64,000 nt of DNA, from the NCBI GenBank assembly GCA_028285625.1, contig JANQOX010000025.1:142461-206460 (forward strand). The letters are read 5' to 3'. Source of the stretch: Myxococcota bacterium (GTDB lineage Bacteria; Myxococcota_A; UBA9160; UBA6930). The first letter of the stretch is position 1. Every line of letters begins with the position of its first letter. The notes under the pieces are model-generated. The model ran no database searches. It had not been told where the DNA came from and saw only the letters and a list, made by a program, of their open reading frames with translations. Shown piece by piece: positions 1-7,490 of this stretch. A program made the translations under genes and the position numbers.

Positions 1-160
1 AGTAGCGGTACGGGGTGGCGGGGCTGCAGGAGAGCGCACCGCCCAGGGCGCGCAGCGTGAAGCCCTCGTAGCCCCGCTCGGCGAAGAGCCCCAGCGCCGC
101 ATCACAGAGGCGCTCTCGGAACTCGCCGATCTCTTCTGCCTGGAGCGCAGGGCGACCCAT
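1..160 (-). CDS. TetR/AcrR-family transcriptional regulator (partial, N-terminus only)
   Basis: Minus-strand frame opens with ATG at 160-158 and runs off the left edge, so only about 53 residues are visible. They have the TetR N-terminal pattern: helix 1 (EFRERLCDAALGLFAERGYE), then a helix-turn-helix beginning FTLRALGGALSCS and ending in PYRY. The ligand-binding half lies outside the window, so no ligand can be proposed. The upstream AT-rich stretch carries a short palindrome at 188-198 that overlaps a perfect TTGACA on the same strand, consistent with autoregulation. The family call is firm; the role is unknown. Confidence 0.8.
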   Translation of the reverse strand, partial: MGRPALQAEEIGEFRERLCDAALGLFAERGYEGFTLRALGGALSCSPATPYRY

Positions 161-187
161 GGAATAAAGAGAACATCAAAAAATAAA

Positions 188-198
188 CGTTGTCAACG
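188..198 (-). promoter_or_regulatory. Candidate operator overlapping a -35 box for the TetR gene
   Basis: CGTTG and CAACG arms (188-192, 194-198) flank a single T. On the minus strand the same bases contain TTGACA (complement of 191-196), a perfect -35 hexamer reading towards the TetR start at 160. No good -10 was found at normal spacing, so the promoter is only partly supported. The stretch 161-200 is much more AT-rich than its surroundings. Confidence 0.35.
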
Positions 199-245
199 AA
201 ACTGACGGCAGCTAGCCCAGCACTCCCGCGCCCCAGGTTTGCGGT

Positions 246-761
246 CTACCGCCTGCGCGAGAGGGCGGCGGCTGCGCTGGCCAGCAGCGCCAGCAGGGCC
301 GGCTCGGCCGCCGCCGTGACCGTGCCGCGCTGCACGATCAGGTGCGAGCCCTCGTCCACCGACGGGCTCGAGAAGTCGAACCGGTAGTCGAAGGAGTCGC
401 CCGTGATCTGGTGCTCGAAGGGCTGTCCCGCGCCGAGAGGGGTGTTGAACAGGGTCTCCACCAGCACGCCGTCGATGCGGATCTCCACGAACTCCGACGG
501 GATGTCGAACTGGCTGTCGTTCCGGATCAGCGCCTCGATCGTCCAGGTGGCCGCGAACGGAAGCACCACCGTTCCCTCGTGGAAGCCCACGTTGAAGCTG
601 CCCTGGAGCCTCAGCCGCTCGGGCCCGGTGGGGCCCGGTGGGTCGATCACGCCGCTTCCGCTTCCGTTCGAGAACCAGTTGGCGTCGACGGTGGTCGCCG
701 ACGCGGGCGCGGCGATCCAGAGTGTGATCGACACGGCCAGGGCGAGCAGGCGGAGCGTCAT
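246..761 (-). CDS. Exported protein with PEP-CTERM-like tail
   Basis: 171 residues. ATG at 761-759 is preceded by GGGAGG four bases upstream. A signal peptide ends near residue 22 (LLALAVSITLWIAAPASA). The mature part is beta-rich with no recognised catalytic motif. The C-terminus (AEPALLALLASAAAALSRRR) has the layout of a PEP-CTERM sorting tag: a short Pro motif, a hydrophobic helix and a terminal Arg cluster. The motif reads EPA rather than canonical PEP, so it may instead be a plain membrane anchor. Known family logic: exosortase removes such tails and delivers the protein to the surface. No exosortase lies in the window. Function unknown. Confidence 0.65.
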   Translation of the reverse strand: MTLRLLALAVSITLWIAAPASATTVDANWFSNGSGSGVIDPPGPTGPERLRLQGSFNVGFHEGTVVLPFAATWTIEALIRNDSQFDIPSEFVEIRIDGVLVETLFNTPLGAGQPFEHQITGDSFDYRFDFSSPSVDEGSHLIVQRGTVTAAAEPALLALLASAAAALSRRR

Positions 762-829
762 GGGGCCTCCCACGGCCGCGCGCACGGGCGGCCTCCCCTT
801 AGGTGGTGCCGCCGGCCCCGATGTGTCGG

Positions 830-849
830 GCCCGCGGGGAGCCGCGGGC
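830..849 (-). terminator. Stem-loop after the glutathione transferase gene
   Basis: Perfect 8-bp GC arms (830-837 and 842-849) with a 4-base loop, lying 22 bases beyond the stop of the gene at 872-1612. There is no T-tract on the minus strand, so it is terminator-like rather than a classical intrinsic terminator. Confidence 0.35.
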
Positions 850-871
850 GCACGAGGCGGTCGGGACCTGG

Positions 872-1612
872 CTAGCTGCGACCGGCGCGCCCTCGGAAAC
901 GGTCGGCGTACTGGTTGTCGCCGAACGAGTTCGAGAACGACTCTTCGTCGAGGGGGATGTGCGTGTTGGGCGGGATCCGATAGACCGCGCCGCTCACCAG
1001 GTCCTTGCCGCGCGCCACCCCGGGCCGCGACTCGATGGCGTGGAACCAGCGGGCGATGGCGGGGTAGGCGTCGTCGATGTGGATGTCGATCATCGGGAGC
1101 GAGCGCACCCACGGCCAGCAGGCGATGTCGGCGATGCTGTAGTCGCTGGCCAGGTAAGCCGCTTCTCCGAGGCGGTGTTCGAGCACGCGCAGCTGCCGGT
1201 GGGTCTCGTTCCAGTAGCGCTCGCGCGCATACGGCTGCTCGACGGGCGCGTAGCGGATGAAGTGATGGGCCTGCCCCTGCAGCGGGCCTACGCCGGACAT
1301 CTGGAACATCAGCCACTGAAGCGTCGCTGCGCGTTGCCGGGGCTCGGCGGCAAGCAGCTGGCCCGACTTCTCGGCCAGGTAGATCAGGATCGCGCCCGAC
1401 TCCCAGACGACGATCGGCTCGCCCCCGCCGTGGGGCTCGGTGTCGACGATCACGGGGCACTTGTTGTTGGGGTTGAGCGCCAGGAACTCGGGCGTGAGCT
1501 GCTCGCCCTTCAGCAGATCGGTCACCGTCACCTCGTAGGGCGCACCGATCTCTTCGAGCATGATCGAGACCTTGTGGCCGTTGGGCGTGGGGACGGTGTG
1601 GAGCTGGATCAA
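872..1612 (-). CDS. Glutathione S-transferase, nu-class (YfcG/YghU-like)
   Basis: 246 residues, start TTG at 1612-1610. This start is supported by GGAGG seven bases upstream and by homology beginning at residue 2. The N-terminal thioredoxin fold opens LHTVPTPNGHKVSIMLEE, the TPNGHK pattern of E. coli YfcG/YghU proteins, which use glutathione for disulfide reductase or peroxidase chemistry. NPNNKCPVIVD and VVWESGAILIYLAEK supply the cis-Pro loop and the glutathione gamma-Glu contact (ESGA). The helical C-terminal domain follows, with YSIADIACWPWV typical of the family. Likely a cytosolic thiol-redox or detoxification enzyme. A longer upstream frame exists but has no family similarity. Confidence 0.9.
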   Translation of the reverse strand: MIQLHTVPTPNGHKVSIMLEEIGAPYEVTVTDLLKGEQLTPEFLALNPNNKCPVIVDTEPHGGGEPIVVWESGAILIYLAEKSGQLLAAEPRQRAATLQWLMFQMSGVGPLQGQAHHFIRYAPVEQPYARERYWNETHRQLRVLEHRLGEAAYLASDYSIADIACWPWVRSLPMIDIHIDDAYPAIARWFHAIESRPGVARGKDLVSGAVYRIPPNTHIPLDEESFSNSFGDNQYADRFRGRAGRS

Positions 1613-1729
1613 CGTCGGTCCTCCGCCTGCCCTGGATAGCCCGCATCCGCGGGCGAATCGATTGCGTTCTTCGCCCCACGAGCACCGGCTCGCGCATCGG
1701 GGCGTTAGAATCGCCCCGGGGAGTAGCCC

Positions 1730-2905
1730 TTGGAAGAGATGCTGGCGCTTCGATGGCTCGACCTGGCCGACCTCGCGGTCGTCTGGTTCTTGATGTGGCT
1801 GGTGCTGGTCGCCCTGCGCGCGGCGCGGGCTCGGCTGGCGCTGGCCGGCGTGGGCATCGTGCTGGTCGTCTATCTCGTGGCCCGCCAGTTTGGACTGCCG
1901 CTCACGACGCAGATCCTGCAGGCCTTCGTGGCGGTCTCGGTCATCGTCGGCGTGGTGCTGTTCCAGGAAGACCTCCGCCGACTCTTCGAGCAGATCGCCT
2001 CGGTGGGCCTGCGCCGCGGGGCGGCGCCCGGCCTGCAGTCGGACCAGGCCAACACCCTGGCGCGCGCCATGGTGTCGCTGGCCGAGGGGCGGCGGGGCGC
2101 GCTGGTAGTCCTGCCGGGCAGGGGGCCGCTCGATCGGCACCTCGATGGCGGCGTCGAGCTCGACGCCGTGATCAGCGAGCCGCTCCTGCTCTCCCTGTTC
2201 GATCCCCACTCACCCGGGCACGACGGAGCGATCCTGGTCGAAGCTGGACGCGTCAAGCGCTTTGCGATCCACCTGCCCCTGTCGAGCGATCACGCGCAGC
2301 TTCGCGACCGGGGCACGCGCCATGCCGCGGGACTGGGCCTTGCGGAGCTGAGCGACGCGCTGTGCCTGATCGTCTCCGAGGAGCGGGGAACGATCTCGGT
2401 CGCGCGCGACGGCCGCCTGCGCAAGCTCGCGTCGCCTGGAGCGGTCATCAAGGAGATCGAGGAGTTCCTGGGCGCGCAGCGGGCCGACGGTGCAGGCGCT
2501 GGCTTCGGGTTGCTCACTCGGTGGAAGGAGGCGGTCGGTGCGCTCGGGCTGGCCGCACTGATCTGGGTCCTCGCGATCCCGGGCGGGGCCATCATCGAGG
2601 TCGATCGCGAGGTGCCCGTGACGGTCCGGGGTCTGCCGCCGGGCCACGCGCTGGTCGGAGTCGATCCACCCGTTGCGACCCTACGCCTCGCGGCACCGCG
2701 GCGAGACCTCTTGCTGCTCGATTCCGACGACGTAAAGCTCACCGTCGATGCGATCCTGGCCCGGCTCGGGCGGCGAACCTTCCAGCTCTCGGATTCGTTG
2801 GTGGAGACGCCGCCGGGTGTCGAGGTTCGCGCCATCGAGCCCGAGAGCATCAAGATCGAACTGATGGCCACAGAGAGCGAAGGCTCGCCTCCGGCGACCC
2901 GCTGA
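1730..2905 (+). CDS. cdaA: Diadenylate cyclase (CdaA-type) fused to a YbbR/CdaR-like segment
   Basis: 391 residues, TTG start with CGGGGAG about six bases upstream (an ATG three codons later is the alternative). Residues 12-75 give three membrane helices, as in CdaA. The DisA_N cyclase domain spans about 85-230, with DGA at 165-167 and GTRH at 195-198. The usual RHR motif reads RHA here. After a linker, another membrane helix (about 267-288) is followed by roughly 90 residues resembling a YbbR repeat (REVPVTVRGLPPGHALVG onwards). CdaA makes c-di-AMP from two ATP, and CdaR is normally a separate membrane regulator encoded next door. Here the two appear joined, with a short CdaR part. A TAGAAT hexamer at 1706-1711 may be the -10. 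The mgtE gene follows 19 bases later. Confidence 0.85.
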   Translation: MEEMLALRWLDLADLAVVWFLMWLVLVALRAARARLALAGVGIVLVVYLVARQFGLPLTTQILQAFVAVSVIVGVVLFQEDLRRLFEQIASVGLRRGAAPGLQSDQANTLARAMVSLAEGRRGALVVLPGRGPLDRHLDGGVELDAVISEPLLLSLFDPHSPGHDGAILVEAGRVKRFAIHLPLSSDHAQLRDRGTRHAAGLGLAELSDALCLIVSEERGTISVARDGRLRKLASPGAVIKEIEEFLGAQRADGAGAGFGLLTRWKEAVGALGLAALIWVLAIPGGAIIEVDREVPVTVRGLPPGHALVGVDPPVATLRLAAPRRDLLLLDSDDVKLTVDAILARLGRRTFQLSDSLVETPPGVEVRAIEPESIKIELMATESEGSPPATR

Positions 2906-2924
2906 GAAACCCACCGGAGGACGC

Positions 2925-4220
2925 ATGGCCCGATCTGCCCTGGAATCCATGGTGCGCGCGTTTGCCGTCGCCCACCCCGATGACGCCGCGCGCGCGCTCG
3001 ATGCGCTCCCGCCGGCCGAGGCGTCGGCCACGCTGAAGAAGCTGCCCGACTCCGCGGCTGCCGGTGTCGTGGCGTGTCTCGCGCCCGTCTCTGCGGCGAC
3101 GATCCTCGGTGGGCTGGGCCCGGAGGCCACCCAGAAGCTCCTGGCCGCCGTGGGACCGCGGGTTGCGGCAGCGATCCTGCACCAACTCGAAGCGGCTGCG
3201 CGCGAGTCGGCACTGGCCGGCCTGCCGGAAGAGCGCGGAATTCGCGGCCTGCTGCAGTACCCGCCAGACACGGCGGGCAGCCTCATGGACCCGCGCATCA
3301 CGGCCCTGCGCCTGGACATGACCGTCAGCGAGGCCATCAACCGGCTGCGTCGCGCGCCGAGATCGACTCTCTTCTATCTCTACGTCACGGACGGCGAGGG
3401 CAAGCTGGCCGGGGTCGTGAACATGCGCGACCTGCTGCTGGCGCCGCCGCGCGACCCGCTGGCGCCCCTCGTGAACCGCGAGATCGTGAGCGTGCCGGGT
3501 ACCACCACACGCGACGAGCTCAGCGATCTGATCCGCGAGCGCCGCTTCGTGGCCCTGCCCGTGGTGGATGCCGAGGGCTTCCTGCTGGGCGTCGTGCGCC
3601 GAGACGAGCTGATCCAGGCGATCGACGAGGAGGTGTTCGGCGACTTCCAGAAGCTGGTCGGTGCCGGCGAGGATGAGCGCGCGCTCTCGCCCGTTGGCCT
3701 CGTGGTTCGAAAGCGTCTGCCCTGGCTCTACGTGAACCTCGGCACGGCCTTCCTCGCGGCCGCGGTGGTCGGCGTCTTCGAGGGAACGATCGAGAAGGTG
3801 ACGGCGCTCGCGGTGCTGCTGCCCGTGGTCGCCGGGCAGGGCGGCAATACGGGCGCGCAGGCCCTGGCCGTGGTCATGCGCGGGATCGCGCTGCGTGAGC
3901 TGCTTCCGGGAAGCACCCGCCGGCTGCTGTTCAAGGAGACCCTGGCCGCCTTCATCAACGGGGTCGGGATCGCCGTCGGTACGGGTGCCGCGGTCTGGTT
4001 CTGGGACGGCCGCATCGGCCTGGTGCTGATCATCTTCCTGGCCATGATCGTGAACATGACGGCCGCCGGGCTGACGGGCGCTGCCATTCCACTCCTGCTG
4101 CGCGCTGCCGGGCGCGACCCGGCGCAGTCGGCCTCGATCTTCCTCACCACCGTCACCGACATCGTGGGCTTCGCGGCCTTCCTGGGCTTCGCGGTCGCCC
4201 TGATGCCCATGCTGGGCTAG
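2925..4220 (+). CDS. mgtE: Mg2+ channel/transporter MgtE
   Basis: 431 residues, compared with about 450 for the family. An N-terminal helical superhelix (about 1-118) with the MgtE_N pattern is followed by paired CBS domains (about 120-250) that sense cytosolic Mg2+. Five membrane helices then begin near 262. The pore signature is present as PVVAGQGGNTGAQ, and TTVTDIVGF supplies the Asp in the last pore helix. MgtE is an inner-membrane Mg2+ channel. It follows the cyclase gene by 19 bases on the same strand, so co-transcription is likely. c-di-AMP commonly tunes ion transport, so this pairing is suggestive. Confidence 0.95.
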   Translation: MARSALESMVRAFAVAHPDDAARALDALPPAEASATLKKLPDSAAAGVVACLAPVSAATILGGLGPEATQKLLAAVGPRVAAAILHQLEAAARESALAGLPEERGIRGLLQYPPDTAGSLMDPRITALRLDMTVSEAINRLRRAPRSTLFYLYVTDGEGKLAGVVNMRDLLLAPPRDPLAPLVNREIVSVPGTTTRDELSDLIRERRFVALPVVDAEGFLLGVVRRDELIQAIDEEVFGDFQKLVGAGEDERALSPVGLVVRKRLPWLYVNLGTAFLAAAVVGVFEGTIEKVTALAVLLPVVAGQGGNTGAQALAVVMRGIALRELLPGSTRRLLFKETLAAFINGVGIAVGTGAAVWFWDGRIGLVLIIFLAMIVNMTAAGLTGAAIPLLLRAAGRDPAQSASIFLTTVTDIVGFAAFLGFAVALMPMLG

Positions 4221-5170
4221 GCGACGCCGAACAGGTTGGCGGTGTAGGTGAGATAGAGAATCCCCAGCAGCGCCCCGTCCCATCGCGTCATCGTGCGGTC
4301 CTGGAGCACGAAGAAGCCCAGCACCGTCACCGCGAGCATCACCGGCAACGAGAAGGCCAGCAGCGAGGCGGGGACGGCCACGGTTCCGAACAGGGCGGCT
4401 ACGCCGACGACACCGAGTGCGTTGAAGATGTTCGAGCCGATCACGTTGCCGACCGCCAGCTCGGGCTTGCCGCCGAGGGATGCCCGGACGGTGACGGCCA
4501 GCTCGGGAAGCGAGGTTCCCAGCGCGACCACGGTGGCGCCCAACACGTCGCCCCCGATGCCGGTGACGGCCGAGATCCGCACCACCGACTCGACGGCACC
4601 CCAGGCGGAGAGCTGGAGCACGCCGAGGGCGGCGACGGTTCCGGCCCAGGTGCCCAAGCCAGGCTGACGTTCCGCCTCCTGGGCGTCGGGGGCCAGCAGC
4701 TCGGCCGTTCCCACGCGCCCTTCCGACGAGGCGTAGACCAGGTAGACGGCGAGGGCGAGCAGGCACAGGGAGCCCTCGATCCAGCCGATGCCGCCGTCGA
4801 GTGCCACCACCGCCAGGAGCAGGGCGGAGCCGAACAGGAACGGCAGGTCGACGCGGACGAGCTCGGACTCGACGCGAAGCCCGCGCCCCAGCACGGCCGC
4901 CGTGCCGAGAATCAACAGGAGGTTCGTCACGTTGGAGCCGATCGCCGTGGCGATCGCGATCTCCGAGACACCGCGAACGACCGAAGTCACGGCAGCCAGC
5001 AGCTCGGGCAGGGACGTCCCGAATCCCACGACCGCGACGCCTACCACGAAGGGCGAGAGTCCGAGCCGTAGCCCGATCTTCTCGGCACCGCTCAGGAAGC
5101 CGTCGGCCGATCGAAGCAGCGCAGCCAGGCTCACGACCAGCAGTCCGACCCAGGGGAGTGCAGCGTCCAC
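4217..5170 (-). CDS. Calcium/sodium:proton-type exchanger, CaCA family (YrbG-like)
   Basis: 317 residues from a GTG at 5170-5168. The start is uncertain because the nearest GGAG is 13 bases away. Two inverted halves each carry the Na_Ca_ex alpha-repeat: VVGFGTSLPELLAA with IGSNVTNLLLILG in the first, and VVALGTSLPELAVT with VIGSNIFNALGV in the second. About ten membrane helices are expected. These inner-membrane antiporters move Ca2+ or K+ against Na+ or H+; the cation cannot be read from the sequence. The gene is convergent with mgtE, and their stop codons share two bases (4218-4219). Confidence 0.9.
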   Translation of the reverse strand: MDAALPWVGLLVVSLAALLRSADGFLSGAEKIGLRLGLSPFVVGVAVVGFGTSLPELLAAVTSVVRGVSEIAIATAIGSNVTNLLLILGTAAVLGRGLRVESELVRVDLPFLFGSALLLAVVALDGGIGWIEGSLCLLALAVYLVYASSEGRVGTAELLAPDAQEAERQPGLGTWAGTVAALGVLQLSAWGAVESVVRISAVTGIGGDVLGATVVALGTSLPELAVTVRASLGGKPELAVGNVIGSNIFNALGVVGVAALFGTVAVPASLLAFSLPVMLAVTVLGFFVLQDRTMTRWDGALLGILYLTYTANLFGVA

Positions 5171-5289
5171 GACCCCATGGTGCTCCGCGCGCTCTGCACC
5201 CGCCAGCGATCCTCGCGGGTATCGTGGTCGGCGATGGTGTCGGTTGGGCCGGGCGAGTATGCTGGGGCTTCGCTCTCGAGGAGCCCCCA

Positions 5290-6480
5290 TTGAAGATCGC
5301 GATCCTCTCGCGTGGTCCGCGCCTGTACAGCACACGGCGACTGAAGGAGGCCTGCGAGATGCGCGGCCACCAGGCCAAGGTGGTCAACACGCTCTCGTTC
5401 ACCATCGAGGTCGAGCGCGGACGCCCGTCGCTCTACCACCGACACAAGCCCCTGAGCCGATATGATGCCGTCATCCCGCGCATCGGGGCGTCCGTGACGT
5501 TCTTTGGGACGGCGGTGGTGCGCCAGTTCGAGCAGATGGGCGTCTATTGCGTCAATCCGTCTCACGCGATCAGCGTGTCGCGAGACAAGCTGCGCTCGAT
5601 CCAGGTGTTGAGCCGGCATCGGCTGGGCATTCCCAAGACGCTCTTCGTGCGGCACGTGAACGAGGTGCTGCCGGGGATCGAGCGCCTCGGCGGCCCGCCG
5701 GTCGTCATCAAGCTGCTCGAGGGGACCCAGGGCGTGGGCGTCATCCTCGCCGACTCGCCCAAGATCGCCGAAGCCATCATCGAGACCCTCCAGGGCCCCG
5801 CCAAACAGAACGTGCTTCTCCAGCAGTTCGTGAAGGAGAGCCGAGGCAAGGACATCCGCGCCTTCGTGGTGGGCAACCGCGTGGTGGCGGCCATGCGCCG
5901 CGTCGCCCAGGAAGGCGAGTTCCGCAGCAACGTCCATCGCGGTGGCCGCGCCGAGCAGGTCGAGCTCGACGATGAGTACGCGCGCACGGCGGTCCACGCG
6001 GCCCAGATCATGGGCCTGCGCGTGGCCGGGGTGGACATGCTCGAGGGCAACGACGGACCGATCGTGATGGAGGTGAACTCCTCGCCGGGGCTCGAGGGCA
6101 TCGAGACCGCCACCGGGATCGACGTGGCCGGCGAGATCGTGAAGCTCATCGAGGACGAAGTTCTCTTCCCCGAGATCGACCTCCGTCAGCGGCTCACCCT
6201 GCAGAGCGGCTACGGGGTGATGGAGATCCCCGTGGACGCGAGCTCCGAGCTATGTGGCACGACCGTCTCGAGCTCCCACCTGCGCGACCGGGACGTACTG
6301 GTGCTCACGATCCAGCGCGAGAGCGTGGCGATTCCGAACCCGAAGGGCTCACGCGAAATCCTGGCTGGTGACGTGCTGCTGTGTTTCGGCAAGACGCTCA
6401 CGCTCAAGGGGCTCGCACCGCAGCCCAAGCGGCGCAAGCGCGCCAAGCGCGAGCCCGTGGGGACGCAGCAAGCCGAGTGA
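5290..6480 (+). CDS. rimK: RimK-family ATP-grasp glutamate ligase with C-terminal RCK_C (TrkA-C) domain
   Basis: 396 residues; TTG start preceded by GAGGAG about six bases upstream. Residues 1-295 align with RimK: pre-ATP-grasp domain (KIAILSRGPRLYSTRRLKEA), phosphate-binding loop KLLEGTQGVGV at 141-151, and Mg2+/ATP residues in GVDM and MEVNSSPG (247-267). RimK adds glutamates to ribosomal protein S6 or makes poly-glutamate. Unlike E. coli RimK (about 300 residues), residues 306-376 form an RCK_C domain (SGYGVMEIPVDASS, then VAIPNPKGSREILAGDVLL). RCK_C domains usually gate K+ transporters and several bind c-di-AMP. A basic tail (KRRKRAKR) follows. The gene overlaps the next one by a GTGA junction. 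Confidence 0.9.
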   Translation: MKIAILSRGPRLYSTRRLKEACEMRGHQAKVVNTLSFTIEVERGRPSLYHRHKPLSRYDAVIPRIGASVTFFGTAVVRQFEQMGVYCVNPSHAISVSRDKLRSIQVLSRHRLGIPKTLFVRHVNEVLPGIERLGGPPVVIKLLEGTQGVGVILADSPKIAEAIIETLQGPAKQNVLLQQFVKESRGKDIRAFVVGNRVVAAMRRVAQEGEFRSNVHRGGRAEQVELDDEYARTAVHAAQIMGLRVAGVDMLEGNDGPIVMEVNSSPGLEGIETATGIDVAGEIVKLIEDEVLFPEIDLRQRLTLQSGYGVMEIPVDASSELCGTTVSSSHLRDRDVLVLTIQRESVAIPNPKGSREILAGDVLLCFGKTLTLKGLAPQPKRRKRAKREPVGTQQAE

Positions 6481-7490
6481 GCGATGCGCTCACCATCGCA
6501 GGGACCGCGATCGAGCCTGGCGAACGGGTATCGCTGCGGTTGCCGGTGGCGCCGCGCGTGTCGGGCGCCCAGGTCGAGCTGCCGATCCGCGTGGTGCGGG
6601 GCCGCAAGGACGGGCCGCGCCTGTTCGTGTGCGCCGCCATCCACGGTGACGAACTCAATGGCGTCGAGATCATCCGGCGTCTGTTGGCGCGCCCCGAGCT
6701 GAAGCGGCTTCGCGGGAGCTTGATCGCAGTGCCGATCGTCAATGTGTACGGGTTCGTCGCGCAGACGCGCACGCTTCCCGACCGGCGCGATCTGAATCGC
6801 TCGTTTCCGGGTTCGCCTCGCGGGTCGTTGGCTTCGCGGCTGGCACACGCATTCCTCGCCGAGGTGGTCGACCACGCCACTCATGGGATCGACCTCCACA
6901 CGGGAGCCGTGCACCGTGAGAACCTTCCGCAGGTGCGCGCGTGCCTCGATCTGCCCGAGACCGAAGCACTCGCGCGGGCCTTCGGCGTGCCCGTGATCCT
7001 GAACGCCAACCTGCGAGACGGTTCGCTGCGCCAGGAGGTCCTGGAGCGTGACATCCCGATGCTGGTGTACGAGGGCGGCGAGGCGCTGCGGTTCGACGAG
7101 ACGGCGATCCGGGCCGGGCTCCGCGGTGTGTTGGCTGCGATGCGGCATCTGGACATGCTCCCGAGGCGCCACACACGGTCCAGCTTCGAGCCGTTCCTGG
7201 CCCGGAGCAGCCGCTGGGTGCGGGCACCGGAGAGCGGGATCCTGCGAACGCGGGCAAGGCTCGGGGCACGCGTGGCGCAGGGGGACATCCTGGGCGTGAT
7301 CTCGGACCCGCTGGGAACCGAAGAGTGCGAGGTGCAGGCACCCGAAGCAGGCGTGGTCATCGGGCGTACGCGCATGCCCCTGGCTCACGAGGGCGACGCC
7401 CTGTTCCACGTGGCCAGCTTCGCCAAGCCCGCCACGGTGGCCCAGCGGGTCGAGCGCTTCCAGGACGAGCTGACCGACTACTCCGACTGA
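6477..7490 (+). CDS. Succinylglutamate desuccinylase/aspartoacylase-family zinc hydrolase
   Basis: 337 residues, GTG start inside the GTGA overlap with rimK, so the two are probably translationally coupled. The M14-like zinc site is visible: AAIHGDELNG (first His and Glu, about residues 55-64) and GIDLHTGAVHRENLPQ (second His). The C-terminal 80 residues (VRAPESGILRT ... GDILGVISDPLGTEE) form the beta-barrel domain seen in this family. Members remove acyl groups from N-acyl amino acids or trim C-terminal residues. With RimK upstream, a role in removing or recycling glutamyl groups is plausible but is inference. Confidence 0.85.
   Translation: MSDALTIAGTAIEPGERVSLRLPVAPRVSGAQVELPIRVVRGRKDGPRLFVCAAIHGDELNGVEIIRRLLARPELKRLRGSLIAVPIVNVYGFVAQTRTLPDRRDLNRSFPGSPRGSLASRLAHAFLAEVVDHATHGIDLHTGAVHRENLPQVRACLDLPETEALARAFGVPVILNANLRDGSLRQEVLERDIPMLVYEGGEALRFDETAIRAGLRGVLAAMRHLDMLPRRHTRSSFEPFLARSSRWVRAPESGILRTRARLGARVAQGDILGVISDPLGTEECEVQAPEAGVVIGRTRMPLAHEGDALFHVASFAKPATVAQRVERFQDELTDYSD

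Noticed and set aside
2850..5405. An 851-codon open frame on the minus strand
   Set aside because: It is antisense to mgtE and out of frame with the true exchanger gene at 4217-5170. Its translation is Arg-rich with no domain.
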